This document shows positions 40,451 to 45,617 of a stretch of DNA of 45,617 nt, one piece after another. The position numbers and the translations under genes are program-made. Each line of letters begins with the position of its first letter. The stretch's first letter is position 1. This DNA comes from Pseudomonadota bacterium. GTDB lineage: Bacteria > Pseudomonadota > Gammaproteobacteria > UBA1113. Under the pieces are notes generated by a model. It had not been told where the DNA came from. It worked only from the letters and a program-made list of their open reading frames with translations, and ran no database searches. Where the stretch lies: assembly GCA_021781965.1 (NCBI GenBank), contig JAJXVU010000017.1, positions 1 to 45,617 of the forward strand, written 5' to 3'.

Positions 40451-43093
40451 ATGACAGAACAAAAAATAAACAGTTTATCCACCTTAACCGTAGGCGATCA
40501 CACCTACCACTACCATAGCCTGAAAGCCGCCGAAGACGCTGGTTTGGGTCAGTTTCACAAACTCCCCGTCTCCTTAAAAATATTATTAGAAAATTTATTG
40601 CGTTTCCAACAAGACCACAATGCCGCCAAAGGCATACACGCCATGGCCGCTTGGTTAAAAGAACGTCACAGCGAACAAGAAATTGCTTATAGACCCGCGC
40701 GTGTTTTGATGCAAGACTTTACCGGCGTTCCGGCTATAGTCGATCTCGCCGCCATGCGCGATGCCTTACACACCTTAGGTGGCAATGCTACTAAGATTAA
40801 CCCCTTAATTCCAGTGGACTTGGTCATAGATCACTCGGTGCAAGTAGACAGTTACGCCCAATCATTGTCTTTTTTACACAATGTAGACGAAGAAATGAAG
40901 CGAAATATAGAACGCTATACTTTTCTAAAATGGGGCCAACAAGCCTTTGAAAATTTCCGCGTAGTGCCACCTGGTACCGGTATCTGCCATCAAGTAAACT
41001 TAGAATATTTAGGTAAAGTGGTTTGGACGAATACGATCGATGGCAACACCTGGGCTTATCCAGATACTTTAGTCGGCACCGATAGCCATACCACCATGGT
41101 CAATGGCCTAGGCATATTGGGTTGGGGTGTAGGTGGTATAGAAGCCGAAGCAGCGATGTTAGGACAACCCATCAGCATGTTGATCCCAGAAGTCGTAGGC
41201 GTGCGTTTAACGGGTCGTTTAAAAGAAGGCATTATCGCAACCGATCTAGTATTAACCATCACCGAAATGTTGCGCAAACACGGCGTAGTGTCTAAATTCG
41301 TTGAATTTTTTGGTGAAGGCTTGCAACATCTACCTTTGGCCGATCGCGCCACCATCGCCAATATGGCCCCTGAATATGGCGCAACGTGCGGCTTTTTTCC
41401 TGTAGATAAAGAAACATTAGCCTATATGACCTTATCCGGACGTAGTGCAGAAACCATTGCTTTGGCTGAAGCGTATACCAAAGCACAAGGCATGTGGCAC
41501 GATGCTAACAGCCCTGAGCCCATATTCACTGAAGTATTAGAATTGGATTTATCCTCGGTAGAGCCCAGCTTAGCTGGACCTAAACGCCCACAAGACAGAG
41601 TCGGACTTTCCAATCTGGAAGCAGCTTTCAAGAATAACTTCCCAAAAGCAAGTTACGAAGCTAAAAAAGAAGTGTTACAAAATGGTGCCGTTGTAATTGC
41701 TGCGATTACCAGTTGTACCAACACTTCCAATCCATCGGCCTTGATTGCCGCTGGACTATTGGCACAAAAAGCATTGGCTCGTGGCTTAACACAAAAACCC
41801 TGGGTAAAGACTTCGCTAGCGCCCGGCTCTAAAGTAGTCACCGATTATTTAGAAAAATCCGGTTTGCAAACTCCATTAAATGACTTAGGGTTTAATTTAG
41901 TCGGTTATGGTTGCACCACGTGTATAGGTAATTCCGGTCCCTTGGAAGCACACATAGAACAACAAATTCAGGAACAAGATTTAACGGTATCAGCCGTATT
42001 ATCGGGCAACCGTAATTTTGAAGGTCGTATACATCCCTTGGTCAAAGCCAATTGGTTGGCCTCCCCTCCTTTAGTCGTCGCCATGGCCTTAGCAGGTACC
42101 ATTTGCATAGACTTAAATAAAGATCCTCTAGGTCACGACACACACGGTAAAGCCGTTTACCTCAAAGACATTTGGCCCAGCGCAGAAGAAATTGCGACAG
42201 TGGTGAAAGCAGTGGTCACGGAACAATTGTTCCGCAAGGAATACGCCGATGTCTTTACCGGCGATGAACATTGGAAAAAACTCAAAACCAACGATAGCAA
42301 AATTTATGCATGGGATAAAAGCTCCACCTACATTCAAAATCCACCGTATTTTGTAGGCATGTCTTTAGTAGACAAACCGAATACTGGTGGCATTAAAGAT
42401 GCGCACATCTTAGCGGTGTTTGGCGATAGTATTACTACAGATCACATTTCCCCTGCGGGTAGCATTAAAGCAGACAGTCCTGCGGGCTTGTACCTCAAAG
42501 AGAATGGCATCAGCGTTAAAGATTTTAACTCTTATGGCGCACGCCGCGGCAACCACGAAGTGATGATGCGCGGCACTTTTGCCAATATCCGCATCAAAAA
42601 TGAAATGGTCCCTGGGGTGGAAGGCGGTTATACGCTGCATTATCCTAGCCATAAACAATTCCCGATTTACGATGCCGCCATGAAATATCTAGAAGAAAGA
42701 AAACCCTTGGTGATCATCGCCGGTAAAGAATACGGCACAGGTTCATCACGCGATTGGGCCGCTAAAGGTCCGTTGTTATTGGGTGTTAAGGCTGTGATTG
42801 TAGAAAGTTTTGAACGCATACATCGTTCCAACTTAGTGGGCATGGGTATTTTACCTTTAGAGTTTATACCGGATACTACGCGTAAAACATTGAACATCAT
42901 CGGTGATGAACTCATCAGCATCGATGTGCCGGCACAATTAACCCCTAAGATGCATTTGACTGTCAATCTACAACGCGCTAATGGTGAAAAATTGGCATTT
43001 AAAACAGTGTGCCGCATCGATACCGATAATGAAATTCAATATTATCGTCATGGTGGCATACTGCAATATGTTTTAACGCAATTAGCTAAATAA
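40451..43093 (+). CDS. acnA: Aconitate hydratase A (AcnA/IRP1 type)
   Basis: Converts citrate to isocitrate in the TCA cycle through a [4Fe-4S] cluster. The 880-residue protein has the cluster cysteines in AITSCTNTSNPS and GYGCTTCIGNSGPL, the DLVIDHSVQVD and GTDSHTTMVNGLGILGWGVGGIEAEAAMLGQP segments, and the C-terminal swivel domain with FGDSITTDHISPAGSI, YGARRGNHEVMMRGTFANIR and GKEYGTGSSRDWAAKGPLLLGVKAVIVESFERIHRSNLVGMG. The length matches AcnA. ATG 40451 is preceded by AAGGGG. purB follows after 16 bases, so they are probably cotranscribed. The acetyl-CoA produced by the leucine operon enters this cycle. Confidence 0.97.
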   Translation: MTEQKINSLSTLTVGDHTYHYHSLKAAEDAGLGQFHKLPVSLKILLENLLRFQQDHNAAKGIHAMAAWLKERHSEQEIAYRPARVLMQDFTGVPAIVDLAAMRDALHTLGGNATKINPLIPVDLVIDHSVQVDSYAQSLSFLHNVDEEMKRNIERYTFLKWGQQAFENFRVVPPGTGICHQVNLEYLGKVVWTNTIDGNTWAYPDTLVGTDSHTTMVNGLGILGWGVGGIEAEAAMLGQPISMLIPEVVGVRLTGRLKEGIIATDLVLTITEMLRKHGVVSKFVEFFGEGLQHLPLADRATIANMAPEYGATCGFFPVDKETLAYMTLSGRSAETIALAEAYTKAQGMWHDANSPEPIFTEVLELDLSSVEPSLAGPKRPQDRVGLSNLEAAFKNNFPKASYEAKKEVLQNGAVVIAAITSCTNTSNPSALIAAGLLAQKALARGLTQKPWVKTSLAPGSKVVTDYLEKSGLQTPLNDLGFNLVGYGCTTCIGNSGPLEAHIEQQIQEQDLTVSAVLSGNRNFEGRIHPLVKANWLASPPLVVAMALAGTICIDLNKDPLGHDTHGKAVYLKDIWPSAEEIATVVKAVVTEQLFRKEYADVFTGDEHWKKLKTNDSKIYAWDKSSTYIQNPPYFVGMSLVDKPNTGGIKDAHILAVFGDSITTDHISPAGSIKADSPAGLYLKENGISVKDFNSYGARRGNHEVMMRGTFANIRIKNEMVPGVEGGYTLHYPSHKQFPIYDAAMKYLEERKPLVIIAGKEYGTGSSRDWAAKGPLLLGVKAVIVESFERIHRSNLVGMGILPLEFIPDTTRKTLNIIGDELISIDVPAQLTPKMHLTVNLQRANGEKLAFKTVCRIDTDNEIQYYRHGGILQYVLTQLAK

Positions 43094-43109
43094 TTTTTAG
43101 GAGCAACGC

Positions 43110-44486
43110 ATGCTATCATTGACAGAGCTTACCGCCATCAATCCCATCGATGGCCGTTACGCCTCCAAGGTCGCTGCATTGCGCCCTTATCTATCCGAAG
43201 CGGCTTTGTTTCGTTATAGACTACAAGTTGAGATCGAATGGTTTATTTATTTGTGTGCCGCTAAAGAAATCAGTGAGCTACCACCGTTAGACAAGCCTAC
43301 TTGCAAGTTATTGCGCAGTTGGTATCAACGATTTAACTGCGATGATGCAGTTGCCATTAAAGACATCGAGAAAAAAATCAATCACGATGTCAAAGCCGTC
43401 GAATACTTTCTAAAAGAAAAAATGACGACTGTAACACCGCTAAAAACAAAATTAGAATTCGTGCACTTTGGCTGTACTTCGGAAGACATCAACAACGTTG
43501 CCTATGCCTTAATGTGGCAGGCAGCCATTCGTGAAACGCTACAACCTCAATGCGCTGCATTGTTAAAACATTTGCAATCCTTGGCAAAATTGACAGCCGC
43601 TACACCTATGTTGGCACGCACTCATGGTCAAGCCGCCTCCCCTACTACCTTAGGCAAAGAACTCGCCAATTACTGCATGCGCTTACAACGACAAATGGAA
43701 CGCTTAAATACTATTCGTCTGCGTGCTAAATTCAATGGCGCGGTCGGTAATTACAATGCTCATCGCATCGCTTATCCAGAAATAGACTGGCCCAGTTTCA
43801 ATCAAGACTTTATTGAAAAACACCTAGAGCTGGATTGGAATGGCTATACCACGCAAATCGAGCCGCACGATGACATCGTTGCCCTGCTCTATGAATTAAC
43901 ACACCAAAACAGTATCTTCATCGATCTCAGTCAAGACATGTGGGCTTATATTTCCTTAGGCTATTTCAAGCAAACCGCGGTTGCTGATGAAGTGGGTTCA
44001 TCTACCATGCCACATAAAATTAACCCCATCGATTTTGAAAACGCCGAAGGTAATTTGGTCTTAGCCAATGCGCTGCAAACCGCCCTAGCACAACGTTTAC
44101 CGCTATCCCGCTGGCAGCGCGATCTAGTCGATTCCACCCTATTACGCAATATAGGCGTATGTTTTGCCTATAGCTTTATAGCCTATCAAAGCCTACAAAA
44201 AGGATTAGGACGTTTGGCGGTGAATGAAGAGAAAATGATGGCCGACTTAACAGCCCAATGGGACATTTTAGCCGAAGCCATACAGACTATTATGCGCCGT
44301 TATGACATCGCCGAGCCTTATGAAAAGCTGAAGGCATTAACGCGCGGCAACACCTTAACGGAAGACCGTTTAAAAAGTTTTATCAATACCCTAGATTTGC
44401 CAGAACATGTTAAAAATCAATTGCTTAATCTAAAACCCAGCGATTATATAGGCTATGCGCTAGAGCTTGCTATGGCCAGTAATTAG
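43110..44486 (+). CDS. purB: Adenylosuccinate lyase
   Basis: PurB removes fumarate twice in purine synthesis, from SAICAR and from adenylosuccinate. The 458-residue protein is of the E. coli subtype: LTAINPIDGRYASKVAALRPYLSEAALFRYRLQVEIEWF at the N-terminus, FVHFGCTSEDINNVAYALM, ARTHGQAASPTTLGKE, and the superfamily signature GSSTMPHKINPIDFENAEGN. AGGAG precedes the ATG. The second member of the acnA-purB pair; a repeat element follows. Confidence 0.97.
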   Translation: MLSLTELTAINPIDGRYASKVAALRPYLSEAALFRYRLQVEIEWFIYLCAAKEISELPPLDKPTCKLLRSWYQRFNCDDAVAIKDIEKKINHDVKAVEYFLKEKMTTVTPLKTKLEFVHFGCTSEDINNVAYALMWQAAIRETLQPQCAALLKHLQSLAKLTAATPMLARTHGQAASPTTLGKELANYCMRLQRQMERLNTIRLRAKFNGAVGNYNAHRIAYPEIDWPSFNQDFIEKHLELDWNGYTTQIEPHDDIVALLYELTHQNSIFIDLSQDMWAYISLGYFKQTAVADEVGSSTMPHKINPIDFENAEGNLVLANALQTALAQRLPLSRWQRDLVDSTLLRNIGVCFAYSFIAYQSLQKGLGRLAVNEEKMMADLTAQWDILAEAIQTIMRRYDIAEPYEKLKALTRGNTLTEDRLKSFINTLDLPEHVKNQLLNLKPSDYIGYALELAMASN

Positions 44487-44537
44487 CTAATCTTCCATCT
44501 ACCTGCTAAGCTTTAGTACAGTAGTTAAGTATTAAAG

Positions 44538-44663
44538 ATACTCATAGCAGTTGATTTTTAGGCGAGGCGCCTAGCCCTCGAGTACCCGGAGTGACGTACT
44601 ATGTCATATACTGGGGCGAGATGGGCCAGGCAACAAAGACTAAGAATCAAATGCGAAGAGTAT
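44538..44663 (+). repeat. 126 bp imperfect palindromic element, copy C
   Basis: The ends are ATACTCATAGCAGTTGATTT and AATCAAATGCGAAGAGTAT. The middle GTACCCGGAGTGACGTACTA and ATGTCATATACTGGGGCGAG is closest to copy D. The GCGAAGAGTAT end lies 17 bases before the gcvR-like ATG, so it abuts or includes the leader of that gene. Confidence 0.8.
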
Positions 44664-44680
44664 AGAGAAGGAGCCTGGTC

Positions 44681-45214
44681 ATGGAACAGTATTTGGTTGT
44701 TTCAATCCTGGGACCCAATAATATTGGGATTTTAAATAGCATCTCAGCCCATATTAAAAAGCACCATTGTTGGATTGTACGTTCTCATGTGACCGTGCTG
44801 GGTACCGCTTTTGGCATGCTATTGCAGATCAATGGCAAATGGAATCACATCGCTAAATTAGAAACTAGCTTTGACACCTTGGCTAAAAAATACGATTTTG
44901 CCATACGCACGCTGCGTTGTAATCCCACCGCTTACAGCGAAAGACTTATCACTTATAGCGTAGACATCATTACCACGCAACGCCCAGAAATCATTCCTAC
45001 CCTAAGCCAATTCTTTATGCGCCAAAAAATCAATATCAGTGACATGCATTGCGAAAGCTTTGCGGCACGTTTAACTGCCACCGAAATGTTGTCTTTAACG
45101 ATGAAAATCCATATCCCAGCCGACATTTCATTGGCAGATTTGCGCGAAGAATTTATCAATTTGTGTGATGAGTTGAATTTAGATGCCGTGATGGAACCTG
45201 AGCGCGGGATTTAA
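44681..45214 (+). CDS. gcvR: GcvR-like ACT-domain regulatory protein
   Basis: A 177-residue protein made of two ACT domains: residues ~1-80 (QYLVVSILGPNNIGILNSISAHIKKHHCWIVRSHVTVLGTAFGMLLQINGKWNHIAKLE) and ~88-170 (RLITYSVDIITTQRPEIIPTLSQFFMRQKINISDMHCESF...TEMLSLTMKIHIPADISLADLREEF). The layout and length match E. coli GcvR, which binds glycine and restrains the activator GcvA of the glycine cleavage genes. No gcvA or gcv genes are in the window, so the target is unknown. GAAGGAG precedes the ATG at 44681. Related ACT proteins near bcp in other bacteria have uncharacterised roles. Confidence 0.82.
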   Translation: MEQYLVVSILGPNNIGILNSISAHIKKHHCWIVRSHVTVLGTAFGMLLQINGKWNHIAKLETSFDTLAKKYDFAIRTLRCNPTAYSERLITYSVDIITTQRPEIIPTLSQFFMRQKINISDMHCESFAARLTATEMLSLTMKIHIPADISLADLREEFINLCDELNLDAVMEPERGI

Positions 45215-45345
45215 AGTCAGTTATCCAAAGATTTCCTAAATAGAATGTGCGTTTATATCATATAGGATACTATACAGATTTTATATACATTGTTATCCAA
45301 AAGGGATTTATTATCTTCAATAATTTATTAAGGAGTGAAAATAAT

Positions 45346-45393
45346 ATGCATTTAATGCGGGGGGCTGCTTATCTTTTCCGCTCAAAACTTTGA
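45346..45393 (+). CDS. Possible 15-residue leader peptide
   Basis: AGGAGTG is well spaced before an ATG that opens MHLMRGAAYLFRSKL and a stop; the TGA stop falls inside the TTGACA box of the promoter for the ankyrin gene that follows. A ribosome site this good is notable, but so short a frame may be chance or a remnant of an older gene. Confidence 0.2.
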   Translation: MHLMRGAAYLFRSKL

Positions 45394-45418
45394 CATTTCT
45401 TTACAATTAAAATAAACT
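45390..45418 (+). promoter_or_regulatory. Promoter of the terminal ankyrin gene
   Basis: A consensus TTGACA (45390-45395) and TAAACT (45413-45418) are separated by exactly 17 AT-rich bases, 38 bases before the ATG at 45457. Confidence 0.65.
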
Positions 45419-45456
45419 TTAGTCTAAATTATTAAACTAAGCAAGGTAAAATCAGC

Positions 45457-45617
45457 ATGGCAACAAACAAAAATGAAGTATTAATAAAGCTAAATAATAA
45501 ACTATATGATGAATTAATAGCACACTTAATCAATGACATATCTATTGAAGAGCTAAATTCAAAGTGGATTAAAAATACTGGTCAACCACCATTACATTGG
45601 GCCGCCCTCAATGGTCA
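45457..45617 (+). CDS. Ankyrin-repeat protein, N-terminal part
   Basis: The frame is open to the right edge (53 codons seen). The first ~38 residues are a polar helix region (MATNKNEVLIKLNNKLYDEL...). They are followed by NTGQPPLHWAALNG, which matches the start of an ankyrin repeat (G.(T/P)PLH.AA..G). It is strongly AT-rich compared with the gcvR-like gene. AAGG lies 11-14 bases upstream of the ATG, a rather long spacing, and a good promoter precedes it. It is the second ankyrin gene in 7 kb and, given the lineage, another candidate host-directed effector. Function and length cannot be judged from this part. Confidence 0.75.
   Translation, partial: MATNKNEVLIKLNNKLYDELIAHLINDISIEELNSKWIKNTGQPPLHWAALNG

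Overview
This 45.6 kb window looks like chromosome of a gammaproteobacterium in or near the Legionellales (Legionella, Coxiella, Rickettsiella, Berkiella relatives). The evidence is the gene order tpiA-secG-tRNA-Leu-nuoABCD, a Mip-like FKBP isomerase, a small IcmD/IcmC-like Dot/Icm type IVB secretion protein beside a tRNA cluster, two ankyrin-repeat genes, and further large AT-rich genes of effector type scattered among GC-richer housekeeping genes. The assignment is inferred from gene content; no rRNA lies in the window.

Layout: (1) 1-3900, mostly minus strand: Complex I genes nuoD(partial)-nuoC-nuoB-nuoA, tRNA-Leu(GAG), secG, tpiA and def. (2) 3916-7630: an accessory patch with an MFS transporter, a LuxR-like ligand-binding protein without a DNA-binding domain, an XRE regulator, a promoter with a long dyad, and two small unknown genes. 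(3) 7738-12709: tRNA-Arg, dctA, pgeF, a DUF2233 protein, coaA, ttcA. (4) 12823-20327, minus: glpD, a 787-residue unknown protein, a glycerophosphodiester phosphodiesterase, pncC, ampG and a mip/fkpA gene. (5) 20512-28422, plus: a complete leucine/isovalerate degradation operon (isovaleryl-CoA dehydrogenase, thiolase, both methylcrotonyl-CoA carboxylase subunits, methylglutaconyl-CoA hydratase, HMG-CoA lyase), which would turn leucine carbon into acetyl-CoA. (6) 28419-34683: a YadGH-type ABC exporter, a Mth938-like protein, a 299-residue possible effector, a CorC/HlyC-type membrane protein and ffh. (7) 34890-35610: tRNA-Leu(CAA) facing an IcmD-like gene and tRNA-His, tRNA-Arg(TCT), tRNA-Pro(TGG). 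(8) 35767-45617: folD, ppa, a HIT protein, folE, an ankyrin protein, acnA, purB, a GcvR-like ACT protein and the start of another ankyrin gene.

The strongest unusual signal is in the repeats. A family of imperfectly palindromic elements of about 126-130 bp (33111, 34717, 44538, 12723, and a shortened copy at 35617) always has the same end facing the start of the next gene (ffh, tRNA-Leu, gcvR-like, ttcA, tRNA-Pro), and one copy supplies the last codons and stop of glpD. A second, GC-rich family (core CCCTGACGGTCGCGGCTCG) forms hairpins between genes, one of which is a good terminator for ttcA. One half-copy sits in frame inside glpD and encodes part of an apparent insertion in the enzyme. A third long palindrome (25301-25434) lies inside the leucine operon. 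All of these are small and lack a transposase, in the manner of Rickettsia palindromic elements, ERICs or MITEs.

The candidates most worth testing as undescribed biology are the 299-residue protein at 30668-31567, which has a GCT...H pattern like CNF/CheD-type deamidases, the 787-residue protein lodged in the glycerol-phosphate gene pair, the ankyrin proteins, and the XRE/LuxR-like/MFS cassette.
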